Assembly (NCBI RefSeq): GCF_005577435.1
Contig: NZ_CP040396.1
Location: 509,501 to 573,500 of the forward strand
DNA length: 64,000 nt
DNA from: Paenibacillus algicola
Lineage (GTDB): Bacteria > Bacillota > Bacilli > Paenibacillales > Paenibacillaceae
Direction of reading: 5' to 3'
The position numbers and the translations under genes are program-made. Shown here piece by piece: positions 19,018 through 28,086 of this stretch. A model generated the notes under the pieces. It made no database searches. It was given only the letters and a program-made list of their open reading frames with translations, and was not told the origin of the DNA. The first letter of the stretch is position 1, and every line of letters begins with the position of its first letter.

Positions 19018-19040
19018 TATAATATACCCATGGGGGTACA
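19018..19040 (+). promoter_or_regulatory. -10 element with CstR-type operator 4
   Basis: A perfect TATAAT (19018-19023) shares its last base with the operator TATACCC-ATGG-GGGTACA (19023-19040). The -35 region is poor. The site precedes the TusA-rhodanese gene by 16 bases, with AAAGGAGAG between. Confidence 0.7.
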
Positions 19041-19055
19041 AAAGGAGAGAGCGGT

Positions 19056-19625
19056 ATGAACATGAGCATTGATATGACGCTGGATGCCAAGGGCCTGGCT
19101 TGTCCCCTGCCGATTGTCCGCACCAAAAAGGCGATGAAGGAGCTGAAGGAAGGACGGGTGCTGGAGGTACAGGCTACAGATCCGGGCTCGACAGCCGATA
19201 TGAAGGCCTGGGCAGAAGGGATGGAGCATCAGTATCTCGGGACGGTGGAAGCAGAGGGCGTGCTGAAGCATTACCTCCGCAAAGCGTCGGGGGAGGAGGG
19301 GCAGGAACGACAGTTTGCAGAGGTTTGCGGTCTCGCGGAGCTGGAGCAGAAGCTGGACTCTGCCGACCCATTCATCCTGCTGGATGTGAGGGAGCCGGCG
19401 GAATACGTATTCGGCCATATCCCCGGAGCCGTATCCGTCCCTCTTGGGGAGCTGGAGAGCCGCTCAAGCGAGCTGGATCAGGGCAAACCGGTGTATGTGA
19501 TCTGCCGCAGCGGAACACGAAGTGATCTCGCGGCGGTCCTGCTGAAGGGGGCAGGATTCCAGCAGGTGATCAACGTCGTGCCGGGTATGAAGGAATGGAG
19601 CGGTGATATAAGAAGCCAGCTTTAA
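19056..19625 (+). CDS. TusA-rhodanese fusion, CstA-like
   Basis: A 189-residue fusion. Residues 1-80 form a TusA domain with carrier motif [11 protein letters not shown]; residues 95-189 form a rhodanese domain with active loop CRSGTRSD. Fusing donor and acceptor should allow direct sulfur transfer between the two cysteines. Staphylococcal CstA is also a TusA/rhodanese multidomain protein but has an extra rhodanese domain, so this is a shorter relative rather than an exact orthologue. The TusA half closely resembles the separate TusA-like protein upstream, suggesting duplication. The next gene starts 58 bases downstream with no operator between, so they are probably one transcript. Confidence 0.9.
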   Translation: MNMSIDMTLDAKGLACPLPIVRTKKAMKELKEGRVLEVQATDPGSTADMKAWAEGMEHQYLGTVEAEGVLKHYLRKASGEEGQERQFAEVCGLAELEQKLDSADPFILLDVREPAEYVFGHIPGAVSVPLGELESRSSELDQGKPVYVICRSGTRSDLAAVLLKGAGFQQVINVVPGMKEWSGDIRSQL

Positions 19626-19683
19626 CCTGCAGCCAAGGACGGCTGAAGGGGATGTCATTCATAGAGAAGAGGAGGAAGAAACC

Positions 19684-20814
19684 GTGACACCAAGAGCGAT
19701 GGAGCTGCAAGAAGCTGCACAACGTATCATGGAACAAAAGCCGTTGTTTATTCTGGATGTGCGTAATCCGTCCGATTTTAAGGAATGGAAGCTGGAAGGG
19801 AAAGGCTTCACCTATCTCAATATTCCTTACTTTGAGCTTTTGGACGGGGTGGAGGATATTGTGGATCGGCTGCCCGCGGACCAGGAAGTGCTGGTCGTCT
19901 GCGCTAAAGAGGGCTCATCGGTGATGGTGGCAGACATGCTGGTGGAGCAGGGAAGAAAGGCTGCTTATTTAAAGGGCGGCATGAAGGCCTGGAGTGAGCA
20001 TCTGGTGCCTGTGAAGATCGGAGATTTGAAGGGCGGAGGGGAGCTGTATCAGTTTCTTCGCTACGGTAAGGGCTGTCTCTCCTATATGGTCATATCCGGC
20101 AATGAGGGAATTGTCGTGGATGCGTCGCGCATGACGTCTTTGTATATCGATTTTGCAGCAGAGCGGGGGATTCAGATTACGCATGTTATCGACACGCATT
20201 TGCATGCAGACCATATTTCCGGCGGCCGCAGGCTGGCACAAGAGACCGGGGCTTCATACTGGCTTCCTGAAGAGGACGCGCAGGAGGTCACCTTTGCTTA
20301 CCACGCACTGACTGACGGTACGGTGCTGCCGCTTGGAATGCAGGGGACTCAGGTGGAGGCTGTATACTCCCCAGGGCATACCATCGGCTCCACATCCTTG
20401 ATTGTAGATGAGCGGTACTTGTTGACCGGGGATATCCTGTTTATCGACTCCATCGGTCGTCCGGATCTTGCAGGCCAGGCCCGGGAATGGGCACAGCACC
20501 TCAGAAGCACCCTATACGAGCGCTACCAAGAGCTGGCGGAAGCGCTGATTGTGCTGCCGGCTCACTATATGAACGTGGATGAGCTGAATGAGGACGGCAC
20601 GGTCGCAAGAAGTCTGGGCCAGCTGTACCGCGAGAATCACGGGCTGAACCTGAAGGATTCCGATGAATTTATGTCCTTGGTCAGTCAGAACCTGCCTGCC
20701 CAGCCGAACAGCTATGAAGAGATTCGCCAGAGAAACATGGGAAGACTTGACGCAGCGCCGGACCGCGAGCGGGAGATGGAGATTGGACCTAACCGCTGTG
20801 CAGTGAGATCATAG
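19684..20814 (+). CDS. Rhodanese-persulfide dioxygenase fusion, CstB-like
   Basis: A 376-residue enzyme. An N-terminal rhodanese domain (about 1-115; catalytic loop CAKEGSS) precedes a metallo-beta-lactamase-fold persulfide dioxygenase (about 120-370) with iron ligands in THLHADH, SPGHTIG, LTGDILF and LPAHYM. The activity expected is oxidation of low-molecular-weight persulfides to sulfite, with sulfur transfer by the rhodanese. In S. aureus CstB the dioxygenase comes first and rhodanese domains follow; here the order is reversed. The GTG start has GAGGAGG just upstream. It ends the sulfur-stress cluster. Confidence 0.88.
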   Translation: MTPRAMELQEAAQRIMEQKPLFILDVRNPSDFKEWKLEGKGFTYLNIPYFELLDGVEDIVDRLPADQEVLVVCAKEGSSVMVADMLVEQGRKAAYLKGGMKAWSEHLVPVKIGDLKGGGELYQFLRYGKGCLSYMVISGNEGIVVDASRMTSLYIDFAAERGIQITHVIDTHLHADHISGGRRLAQETGASYWLPEEDAQEVTFAYHALTDGTVLPLGMQGTQVEAVYSPGHTIGSTSLIVDERYLLTGDILFIDSIGRPDLAGQAREWAQHLRSTLYERYQELAEALIVLPAHYMNVDELNEDGTVARSLGQLYRENHGLNLKDSDEFMSLVSQNLPAQPNSYEEIRQRNMGRLDAAPDREREMEIGPNRCAVRS

Positions 20815-20942
20815 GCAGATGTAATAGCGCAGTATTATTATGATCCGGCAAAATGGGGTATAAATACAGGGTGCAGCACTGGGCTGAGAACGCCGCCGAT
20901 GCAGCAGCTGGATCGGCAGCGTAATAAAGGAGGCGGACAAAC

Positions 20943-21959
20943 ATGTCTGTAAACGAAAAAATCATTCTTACAAATCGTCCCGAAGGTATGCCGACAGCAG
21001 AGGACTTCTCGATTCAGGAGGAGCAGCTTCCGGTACCCCAGGCTGGTGAGGTGCTGGTGAGGACGCTGTATGTATCGGTTGATCCTTATATGCGGGGACG
21101 TATGAGCTCTGCCAAAAGCTACGCGGCTCCGTATGAGCTGGGAGACGTTATAAAGGGCGGCAGCATCGGGCAGATTATGGAGTCTACAGATCCCGAGTGG
21201 AAGCAGGGAGATATTGTAGCCGGCCTGTGGGGCTGGCAGCGCTATGCCGCGGCAGCTACCGACACGCTGCGTCGTGTTGACCCTGAACTCGCTCCGGTCT
21301 CGACGGCGCTGGGTGTGCTGGGCATGACAGGGCTCACCGCTTATTTCGGACTGCTGGATATCGGGCAGCCGAAGGAAGGCGAGACGGTGGTTGTCTCCGG
21401 TGCCGCCGGTGCGGTGGGGATGATTGTAGGGCAGATTGCCAAGATTAAAGGCGCCCGCGTGGTCGGCATTGCCGGCTCGGACGAGAAGAATAACTATCTG
21501 GTTCAGGAGCTGGGCTTTGATGCCGCCCTGAATTACCGGACAGAGTCGAATCTGCAAAGCGCTCTGGAGCAAGCCTGCCCCAATGGCGTCGACGTCTACT
21601 TCGACAATGTAGGCGGAGAGATCTCTGACGCGGTGCTGTCCCTGCTGAACAAGAATGCAAGAATTCCGATCTGCGGCCAGATTGCTCTCTATAATCTTCA
21701 ACAGCCGGATAACGGTCCGCGGATGCAGACCCAGCTTCTCAAAAATACGGCGCTCATGAAGGGCTTTCTCGTCGGCGATTATGCCGCGGAATTTGGCAAA
21801 GCCTTGCCGGAGCTTGCGGGCTGGCTCCAAAGCGGACAGCTTCAGCACGCTGAGCACATTGTGGACGGCTTTGAGCATACCGTGGAGGCATTTCTTGGGC
21901 TGTTTACGGGTGATAATCTCGGCAAGCAGCTGGTAAAGGTTAGCGAAATCACAGAATAA
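20943..21959 (+). CDS. NADP-dependent MDR-family oxidoreductase
   Basis: A 338-residue medium-chain reductase of the zinc-independent type that includes alkenal reductases, leukotriene B4 dehydrogenases and CurA. Visible motifs are VDPYMRGRM near the substrate pocket, the nucleotide-binding loop SGAAGAVG and YFDNVGGE. No zinc-ligand cysteines are present. It probably reduces alpha,beta-unsaturated aldehydes or ketones with NADPH. AAAGGAGG lies nine bases before the ATG. It follows the sulfur-stress locus by 128 bases without a shared operator, so joint regulation is unproven. A strong terminator follows. Confidence 0.92.
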   Translation: MSVNEKIILTNRPEGMPTAEDFSIQEEQLPVPQAGEVLVRTLYVSVDPYMRGRMSSAKSYAAPYELGDVIKGGSIGQIMESTDPEWKQGDIVAGLWGWQRYAAAATDTLRRVDPELAPVSTALGVLGMTGLTAYFGLLDIGQPKEGETVVVSGAAGAVGMIVGQIAKIKGARVVGIAGSDEKNNYLVQELGFDAALNYRTESNLQSALEQACPNGVDVYFDNVGGEISDAVLSLLNKNARIPICGQIALYNLQQPDNGPRMQTQLLKNTALMKGFLVGDYAAEFGKALPELAGWLQSGQLQHAEHIVDGFEHTVEAFLGLFTGDNLGKQLVKVSEITE

Positions 21960-21970
21960 TCCAAAGGTCC

Positions 21971-22021
21971 CAAGCCCTTTTTTACCAATTGCAAGATGGT
22001 GTAGAAAAGGGCTTGTTTTTT
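21971..22021 (+). terminator. Intrinsic terminator after MDR reductase
   Basis: CAAGCCCTTTT (21971-21981) pairs with AAAAGGGCTTG (22005-22015), followed by six T residues. Confidence 0.9.
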
Positions 22022-22089
22022 GACGAAAAATCGTATAAATTGATACTTTAAATTCCAATCTATTGAGATAGAAAGTGCGGTCGTTGCCC

Positions 22090-23556
22090 ATGCTTGAGAT
22101 CACAAGAGAATCCCATCAGCTGCTCCACATCCCATCGGGCAGCACGCAGAAGCGTGTTGCGATTTGGGTAGCCCTGTCTATTTTTGTGGTGTCCCTTCTC
22201 GTCCTGCCCTTCGGCTCCCGGATGCTGATCGAAATCAAGCCATTCCTGCCGGGATTCATTTCCTGGTTTGTGCTGGGTGACTTTCTGACGTCTTATTTGC
22301 TATTCAGTCAATTTCGGGCCACACGGTCGCTGCCGCTGCTGGTCCTTTCTTGTACCTATTTATATACCGCATTAATTACCATTCCCCATATTCTTACCTT
22401 TCCGGGCGTGTTCTCGGAAACAGGACTTATCGGAGCGGGGGATCAGAGCGCAGTATGGCTGTGGGTGCTGTGGCATGGCGGGTTTCCCATTGGCATTCTG
22501 CTGTACCTGTGGAGCGGACGGAAGTCGGCTTCCCCGGTAGCCGTCAAGCGGATCAAGACGGCGGGGCTGATCGCGGTGCTGCTGGTGCTCGGTATCGTCT
22601 TTCTGCTTTATCTGCTCGTCACGCTGGGGAACGATATGCTGCCCCGGATTATCCAGAAGGGAAATTTCCGCGTCCTGCTGGAGTCGGGGATCGGGCCCGT
22701 GGTCTGGGGCTTGAATCTGGTGGCACTCCTGCTGCTATTGTGGGTACACCGAGGAAGAAGCGTATTACATTTGTGGCTGAGCGTAGCGGTATTTGCTTTT
22801 CTAATGGATGTGACGTTGACCTTGTACTCGGGAGCCCGCTACAGCCTGGGCTGGTATGCTGCCCGCACGAACTCTCTGATCTCGGCCACGGTGGTCATCT
22901 GCTCGCTCATGTATGAGGTCAACAAGCTGTATGTACGGCTCATCCGGAACCGGGAGCAGCTATTGCGTTCACGGATGAGGCTGGAGGAAGCCAATGAGAG
23001 GCTGACACGCCTGTCTGAGGTAGATGGACTGACAGGCATTCCGAACCGCCGGGCCTTTGACGAGAAGCTGGACAAGGCAGTGCAGGCTTCCAAAGCTGAG
23101 GGAACGCCGCTTTCAGTGCTGCTGATCGACGTTGATCATTTCAAAGCCTACAATGACCATTACGGTCATCTGCGCGGTGATCATGCTCTGAAGAGGGTAG
23201 CCTGGGCGCTGATGGAGACGTCAATCACCTTCCCGCATACGACAGCCTACCGGTATGGCGGTGAGGAATTTGCCGTCATTATGGAGAAGGGTGACAGCGA
23301 ACAGGCGGCGATATTCGGAGAGCATGCACGGAAGGCCGTCGTCAGTCTTGGGCTCCCGCATGAGCAGTCCAGGACCAGCAGCCTGCTCAGTATCAGCGTC
23401 GGCCTGCATAGCCGGGTTCTAGAGGAGCAGGACACGGGAGATGGGCTGCTGGAGCAGGCAGATCAGGCACTGTATCGAGCCAAGGAATCCGGCCGCAACC
23501 GGGTGGCGAAGGCGGAGGACGGGCTGATGCACGTCTACGACCAGAAGACCTCCTGA
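22090..23556 (+). CDS. MASE4-GGDEF diguanylate cyclase
   Basis: A membrane diguanylate cyclase of about 488 residues. The N-terminal half has about eight hydrophobic segments and the MASE4-type sequence GDFLTSYLLFSQF. A short coiled coil (about 300-325) leads to a GGDEF domain with active-site motif GGEEF (YRYGGEEFAV) and DGLTGIPNRRAF. No RxxD inhibitory site is evident before GGEEF. The start is uncertain: an upstream in-frame GTG at 22075 and the ATG at 22090 both lack a good ribosome site. It stands alone between terminators. Confidence 0.9.
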   Translation: MLEITRESHQLLHIPSGSTQKRVAIWVALSIFVVSLLVLPFGSRMLIEIKPFLPGFISWFVLGDFLTSYLLFSQFRATRSLPLLVLSCTYLYTALITIPHILTFPGVFSETGLIGAGDQSAVWLWVLWHGGFPIGILLYLWSGRKSASPVAVKRIKTAGLIAVLLVLGIVFLLYLLVTLGNDMLPRIIQKGNFRVLLESGIGPVVWGLNLVALLLLLWVHRGRSVLHLWLSVAVFAFLMDVTLTLYSGARYSLGWYAARTNSLISATVVICSLMYEVNKLYVRLIRNREQLLRSRMRLEEANERLTRLSEVDGLTGIPNRRAFDEKLDKAVQASKAEGTPLSVLLIDVDHFKAYNDHYGHLRGDHALKRVAWALMETSITFPHTTAYRYGGEEFAVIMEKGDSEQAAIFGEHARKAVVSLGLPHEQSRTSSLLSISVGLHSRVLEEQDTGDGLLEQADQALYRAKESGRNRVAKAEDGLMHVYDQKTS

Positions 23557-23598
23557 TGCTCATTAAGTGAGCATGGTGCATATCATATTCAAATCTAA

Positions 23599-23654
23599 AA
23601 ATCGTCCACGTCTTTCAGCGGCCTTGCAGGGCCGATGAGAAACGTGGACGATTT
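23599..23654. terminator. Bidirectional hairpin between convergent genes
   Basis: AAATCGTCCACGT (23599-23611) pairs with ACGTGGACGATTT (23642-23654), with an inner CGGCC/GGCCG helix. The 13-base arms and convergent flanking genes suggest a two-way terminator, although T-runs are short on both strands. Confidence 0.7.
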
Positions 23655-23696
23655 CGTTCTGTCTGTTATGAAGCTATGAAGCTCTCTGCGCCTAAG

Positions 23697-24194
23697 TCAG
23701 GCTGCCGGGTTCGGTCCGGTAATCCGGACGTACTGCCGGTACATGGACACACGCCAGTGCGTGATCATGCCGTAGGCCAGCAGGAAGAACAGCGCCCCGG
23801 TCTGCGGAATGGAAATATGCTGCTCAATATACGTATGAAGCAGCAGCCTCACCGTAAGCAGTCCCAGCAGGATGAATACAAAGCTGCGTGAGCGCTGGAT
23901 AAATACCTGTCCCTCTACCAGCTCAAACCGCGTGCCGCGAATCAGCGGATAGGAGAAAATAAACCAGCCCACGAGAAAGGACACGATGGCCCACAGCAGG
24001 GGAATACGAACCTCAGGTACTACGAACATAAGGAAGCCGGTCGTCATTCCGAGCGGGGGAATAATAATCTTCCGGACCGTTACCGGGCGATGGCTGGCTT
24101 TTACGCGGATGAGGATAACTGCAAGAGCCATAACCAGCATGCCAACCGTGGAGCCTATTTGGAGAATTGGGGAGTTAAAATCCAGTTGCACCAC
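23697..24194 (-). CDS. ccdC: CcdC-family membrane protein
   Basis: A 165-residue integral membrane protein with five or six hydrophobic segments. The motif ASHRPVTVRKIIIPPLGM and following TGFLMF are characteristic of CcdC/DUF1453 proteins of Bacilli, named for linkage to cytochrome c maturation although CcdC is not essential for it in B. subtilis. No ccdA or resA gene is adjacent here. The start is GTG with an AGAGGT-type site about ten bases upstream. The exact role is unknown. Confidence 0.85.
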   Translation of the reverse strand: MVQLDFNSPILQIGSTVGMLVMALAVILIRVKASHRPVTVRKIIIPPLGMTTGFLMFVVPEVRIPLLWAIVSFLVGWFIFSYPLIRGTRFELVEGQVFIQRSRSFVFILLGLLTVRLLLHTYIEQHISIPQTGALFFLLAYGMITHWRVSMYRQYVRITGPNPAA

Positions 24195-24294
24195 AATTCA
24201 GGACCTCTTTCTATGAATAATGTCACAGTCTCTATGCTTAAACCATTATATCATAGAAGTATCGCCGGCAACATGAGAGAAGTGATCTGAGAAC

Positions 24295-25011
24295 TTACCG
24301 ATGGCCTTCAAAACGGGATGCTGCTCTCGCGACCACCTGCTGCATGGCATCGTATGGCTGCAGCACCATGCTGCCATGACCGCAGGCCAGGACCTGTGGA
24401 CGCAGATCGCTCAGCCGGCGGGCACTGTGAAGCGCGGTTGCCTTGTGCCAGGTTGCCCAGGCGGGGAAAGGAAAATTCCAGCGGACATCCCCGGAAACGG
24501 CCATGCCGCCGCGCGTCTGAAAGGCATCTCCGGCGATGAGTACACCGCTGCGGCGATCTAAGAATGCCATGTGACCGGGTGTATGTCCCGGCGAAGCTAC
24601 CGCTTGCAGGGAGGCAATCAGGTCTCCGTCCTTCAATAACCGGTCCGGGACGGCCTGTATACCCTTGAGGCTGTTCTTCACCGGAGCATCTGGTTCGCCG
24701 GGCGCCAGTGAGGTGTCCCCCCGCAGCAGAAGCGCATCTCGGGCAGAGATGGCAAGCTCCGCCTCGGGAAACCTCTGCTTCAGTCCGTCCAGAGCGCCGA
24801 CATGGTCCGGGTGAGCATGGGTCAGCAGGATTGTGGTGATCGGCTTCCCTATGCGGAAGGCTGCTTCTGTAATTCCTTGCTGCATGAACGACATGCCGCA
24901 GTCAATCAAGGTTAATCCATTCTCTTCTTCCACCAAGTACACATTAACCGGAAAAAAGAGAGGCATAAATGTCAGCTGAGTGACCTGATGCAGAACTGTG
25001 GTTTTCAACAA
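24295..25011 (-). CDS. Metallo-beta-lactamase fold hydrolase
   Basis: A 238-residue cytoplasmic MBL-fold hydrolase. Zinc ligands are visible in LTHAHPDHVG, SPGHTPGH, IAGDAF and CGHG. The size and the FPVNVYLVEEENG N-terminus fit the YflN/glyoxalase-II-like subgroup common in Bacilli; the substrate cannot be inferred. The start is TTG, with GAGGTG close upstream; a second TTG follows immediately, so the start may shift by one codon. There is no operon partner: a divergent small gene lies about 210 bases away. Confidence 0.9.
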   Translation of the reverse strand: MLKTTVLHQVTQLTFMPLFFPVNVYLVEEENGLTLIDCGMSFMQQGITEAAFRIGKPITTILLTHAHPDHVGALDGLKQRFPEAELAISARDALLLRGDTSLAPGEPDAPVKNSLKGIQAVPDRLLKDGDLIASLQAVASPGHTPGHMAFLDRRSGVLIAGDAFQTRGGMAVSGDVRWNFPFPAWATWHKATALHSARRLSDLRPQVLACGHGSMVLQPYDAMQQVVARAASRFEGHR

Positions 25012-25223
25012 ACATCACCTCACTACTTCAATTCTTATCATCTGATTCTAGCAAATTCCTACTCTTGGAAACAAGCAGAAACAGGGCGGTGATGAACATG
25101 AGCATTACATAAAGTTTTATTTTTTTCCAAATATGGAGTGAAATTTTCTTCCATATGAGTTAACATATTGTTAACAAATGCCATGGTATGTTAAATTTGA
25201 CGCGGTTATTAGGGGGAATAGGG

Positions 25224-25418
25224 ATGAAGCTTTATTATCGTGCAGCAGGACTTGTGATCCTGTATGGAAATACGATTTTTTTACTCTATCTGGCCGGCAA
25301 ATATTCTCCCTACCTCCTGCCCGTCATCTGGTTTACAGCACTCGTGCTGCTGCTTTCCAGCATTGGATACGCTGTTGTGCATTACCGGACGAGCCTGCAC
25401 AAGCAGAAGAGCCGCTGA
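25224..25418 (+). CDS. Small two-helix membrane protein
   Basis: A 64-residue protein with two membrane segments (LVILYGNTIFLLYLAG and IWFTALVLLLSSIGYAV) and a basic tail (HKQKSR). The ATG at 25224 has an AGGGGGAAT site; an in-frame ATG 12 codons earlier lacks one. The gene lies 85 bases upstream of the ECF sigma gene on the same strand. I do not recognise the family. Confidence 0.6.
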   Translation: MKLYYRAAGLVILYGNTIFLLYLAGKYSPYLLPVIWFTALVLLLSSIGYAVVHYRTSLHKQKSR

Positions 25419-25503
25419 ATGAAATCATCATCCTTAGCAGATTAAAGGCTGTCCTTTAAGGGGTGGCCTTATTTATATGAGGTGAATGGGAAGGAGCTTC
25501 AGG

Positions 25504-26037
25504 ATGGAAGAGAGAACCTATAGCGACCTGGCGGGAAGTGCCTGCCTAGGCAGCGAGACTGCATTTGCCGAATTAATGAGTCTGCTGAGAAGAAGGCTGT
25601 ACAGCATTGCATACAGCTATTTACGTAACGAGGAGGACGCTTTGAAGGTGCTGCAGGAAACGGTGGAACGCGCCTGGACCGGGTGCGGAAGGCTGCGGAA
25701 GCCGGAGCTGTTCACACCGTGGATGATCGCGATTCTGATTCGCTGCTGTGCGGATGAACAGAAGGTAAGAAGACGAGGGATTCCCTCGGAACGAATCTAT
25801 TCAGACAATCACGGGAAAATGACGAGTGACCGTGATTCGGACCTGGAGCAGAGGCTGGAGCGTATGAAGCCCAAGTACAGACATGTACTGATGCTGCGGT
25901 ATACTGCGGATCTGACGGCTGCCGATATTGCTGCTGTATTGAAATGCCCCGAAGACACAGTGAACAGCCGGCTGCACCAGGGCTTAAAGCTGTTGCAGCT
26001 TGAGGTACAGCCGGGAGGCGTCTTTAGACATGCATAA
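25504..26037 (+). CDS. ECF-type RNA polymerase sigma factor
   Basis: A 177-residue ECF sigma factor. The region-2-like segment AFAELMSLLRRRLYSIAYSYL-R-NEEDA and the region-4 segment KYRHVLMLRY-TADLTAADIAAVL with the DTVNSRLHQG recognition helix are both evident. The ATG at 25504 was preferred to one six codons earlier because GGAAGGAG precedes it. The next gene overlaps by eight bases and has the layout of an anti-sigma factor, so the pair is likely a membrane stress switch. Confidence 0.9.
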   Translation: MEERTYSDLAGSACLGSETAFAELMSLLRRRLYSIAYSYLRNEEDALKVLQETVERAWTGCGRLRKPELFTPWMIAILIRCCADEQKVRRRGIPSERIYSDNHGKMTSDRDSDLEQRLERMKPKYRHVLMLRYTADLTAADIAAVLKCPEDTVNSRLHQGLKLLQLEVQPGGVFRHA

Positions 26038-27454
26038 CCCGGAGGAGACCCGGCTGCGGGAATACATGGATCACGTCAGAAGTGAAGCAGAGCAGGTGAC
26101 AGACGAGAAGCTGGAGGAAGCTGTCCGGCACGGAATGGTTCGAGGGAAACGGACTAAACAGCGTAAGAGAGGGCTGGTGGCAGCTATAGCACTGGCTGCA
26201 GCCATCTGGATGCTGTGGGCAGGACTGGGGCCGTCTCCGAAATTGGCGGAGCAGCATAGGCTGCCAGGGCCTTATCCTGCACTGGCAATGGATTTCACCA
26301 GGTATCCCCATCTGCAGCAATATAGCGAGCTGGGGCTCATTCAGCATGCTGGACAATCAGCGGAGGCCGGCGGCTACAGCCTGACCGTTGTGGGCGTCAT
26401 TACCGGCACTCATATGATTAAGGTCATCTACACGGTGGAGCACGACTTCAGCAAACAGGCCGTGGTCATGAATACCGCGATGAAGAATGCGCTGAGCGAC
26501 GAGCCGGTTTTAAACAGCTCCTTTATAGGAGGCGGGGAGCTTGTACCCCGAGGATCTCATATGTTTGAAGTGAGTTTTGTGCTTCTACTAAGCCAAACCT
26601 TCCCGGAAAGCCTGGTCTTTGAAGCGGTTCTGGCTCCCGATTCTCCCGAAGCCCGTTACGGCGGGGAAGTCTCCAATGCGTTTACGCTTCAGATTCCGCT
26701 GAAGCTGGACCTGGAAGCGGTTCTGAAGCTCACGCGCATCATTCCTTTGGAGCACAGCGTGGAAGCAGGGGGGCAGCAGGTAACGATCCGTGAAGCGGTT
26801 CTATCCGCAACGGGAGCAGTGATCCATACGACGGCGGGATCTCAGAACACCAGCAATGGGGTTGAATTAGAGAGGATGTCACTGGAGATTGTCGAAGGAA
26901 GCGGGGCTTTGTCGTCTTTAACGAGTATGTTTGCCGCTGGACCGGATGATGAGGGCAGCAAGAGCTATTATTTTGAAGATCCCCGTCTGCTGCAGGCGCG
27001 GTCCATTACGCTTACAGCTCAAGGCCTGAGCGTCCCTGCGGCATTACGTCCAAAGCTGATTGTGGATCTGGAAAAAGGGCAGATGGAGCCCGTCAGAACT
27101 GAATATGGCAGAATGACATACAGTGGATACCGGAGTAATGAGCATGTGAACGGTGAGAAGGTATATACGCTCACTTTTGAATATGAGAGTCAGCAGGAGT
27201 CGAGAGGATTGTATGTTGACTACATATTCAAGGATGGAACCGGCAAAGCCTACGACGTAGTCGGTACGGCAATCAGCCGCTCCTATAGCGGCTCGAATGG
27301 AAATGAGTATCCGGTAACGACGTTTGAGGTGCACATTGAGCCACAGGCATACAAGGGACCGTTAGTGTTCGAGCTGGGGGGGCAGACTCAGGTCATGAAG
27401 CAGCCGATGGGCTTCCCATCCGTTAAGATCATAAAGCGCAGCAATAGCCAATAG
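26030..27454 (+). CDS. DUF4179 anti-sigma-like membrane protein
   Basis: A 474-residue single-pass protein. A short cytoplasmic N-terminal part (about 1-45, charged, helical) precedes one membrane helix (GLVAAIALAAAIWMLWAG). A long extracytoplasmic beta-rich domain follows, resembling the DUF4179/DUF5643 proteins encoded next to ECF sigma factors in Paenibacillus. Start ATG 26030 lies within the end of the sigma gene with GGGAGG upstream. By analogy it holds the sigma factor at the membrane until a signal releases it; the signal is unknown. Confidence 0.82.
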   Translation: MHNPEETRLREYMDHVRSEAEQVTDEKLEEAVRHGMVRGKRTKQRKRGLVAAIALAAAIWMLWAGLGPSPKLAEQHRLPGPYPALAMDFTRYPHLQQYSELGLIQHAGQSAEAGGYSLTVVGVITGTHMIKVIYTVEHDFSKQAVVMNTAMKNALSDEPVLNSSFIGGGELVPRGSHMFEVSFVLLLSQTFPESLVFEAVLAPDSPEARYGGEVSNAFTLQIPLKLDLEAVLKLTRIIPLEHSVEAGGQQVTIREAVLSATGAVIHTTAGSQNTSNGVELERMSLEIVEGSGALSSLTSMFAAGPDDEGSKSYYFEDPRLLQARSITLTAQGLSVPAALRPKLIVDLEKGQMEPVRTEYGRMTYSGYRSNEHVNGEKVYTLTFEYESQQESRGLYVDYIFKDGTGKAYDVVGTAISRSYSGSNGNEYPVTTFEVHIEPQAYKGPLVFELGGQTQVMKQPMGFPSVKIIKRSNSQ

Positions 27455-27490
27455 CCGTACCGCAAAGATGCTGCATCCTGCGGTACGGCT
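27453..27490. terminator. Terminator hairpin after anti-sigma gene
   Basis: AGCCGTACCGCA (27453-27464) pairs perfectly with TGCGGTACGGCT (27479-27490); TCTATGTT follows. Convergent genes flank it, so it may serve both. Confidence 0.75.
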
Positions 27491-27508
27491 TCTATGTTAT
27501 GGCAGAGC

Positions 27509-27940
27509 TTATACCTGGCTCTGCGGCTTGCTCATCTCCCGCTGGATCATCTCGTAGGGGATGGGAGCCTTGGCGTCTAGCAGCTCAATTAACGGCTTGG
27601 GTACGCCGTTCAGCAGCAGCCACTGCCGCAGTGTCTCCAGGGCGCGGATATGACCGCTGCCTTCATCGCGCCAGGTGAGCAGCTCGATCACCTTGATCAC
27701 CAGAGACATCAGGGCGAGCTTGTCCTGCTCGGTTTTTTCGGCGCGAAGCCTCTGATAGGCCGCCTCCTGTTCCCAGTCGAGCAAAATCTCTTCACCAATG
27801 GCTGGCTTCATCAATGTATAATCATAGCCGCATTGTGTACATTGGACATGGGCAAGCTGTTCTTGGGTGAAGCTGACCTGAATGCTGTCCTGACATTGGC
27901 GGCAAGGAAAACGAACCTGGATCTCGGATTCTATATTCAT
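27509..27940 (-). CDS. Zinc-ribbon-like hypothetical protein
   Basis: A 143-residue cytoplasmic protein. The N-terminus carries two cysteine pairs, CRQC and CTQC, about 17 residues apart, typical of a small zinc ribbon. The remainder is helical and acidic without membrane segments. AAGGAGG lies ten bases upstream of the ATG. I do not recognise a functional family. It is preceded upstream by a secreted protein gene on the same strand, 146 bases away. Confidence 0.7.
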   Translation of the reverse strand: MNIESEIQVRFPCRQCQDSIQVSFTQEQLAHVQCTQCGYDYTLMKPAIGEEILLDWEQEAAYQRLRAEKTEQDKLALMSLVIKVIELLTWRDEGSGHIRALETLRQWLLLNGVPKPLIELLDAKAPIPYEMIQREMSKPQSQV

Positions 27941-28086
27941 CGCAATTTAGCCTCCTTGGGTAGCGTGCACCTCTCTCAATGCTAACCTTTTACCCAAACC
28001 TTGGCCCAAAGACCCACGGTGCAAGGCATTCCCGGTTCAGACCGACCTGAACTCCCTGTCCAAAAAACGATTGCCATCCGCCGCAG

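Noticed and set aside
20855-20945. TPP-riboswitch-like words (GGGTGC, GGCTGAGA, GCGTAAT) before the MDR reductase
   Set aside because: The paired ACC and ACCTGATC strands of the thiamine aptamer are missing and the gene has no thiamine link. A covariance search with RF00059 would settle it.
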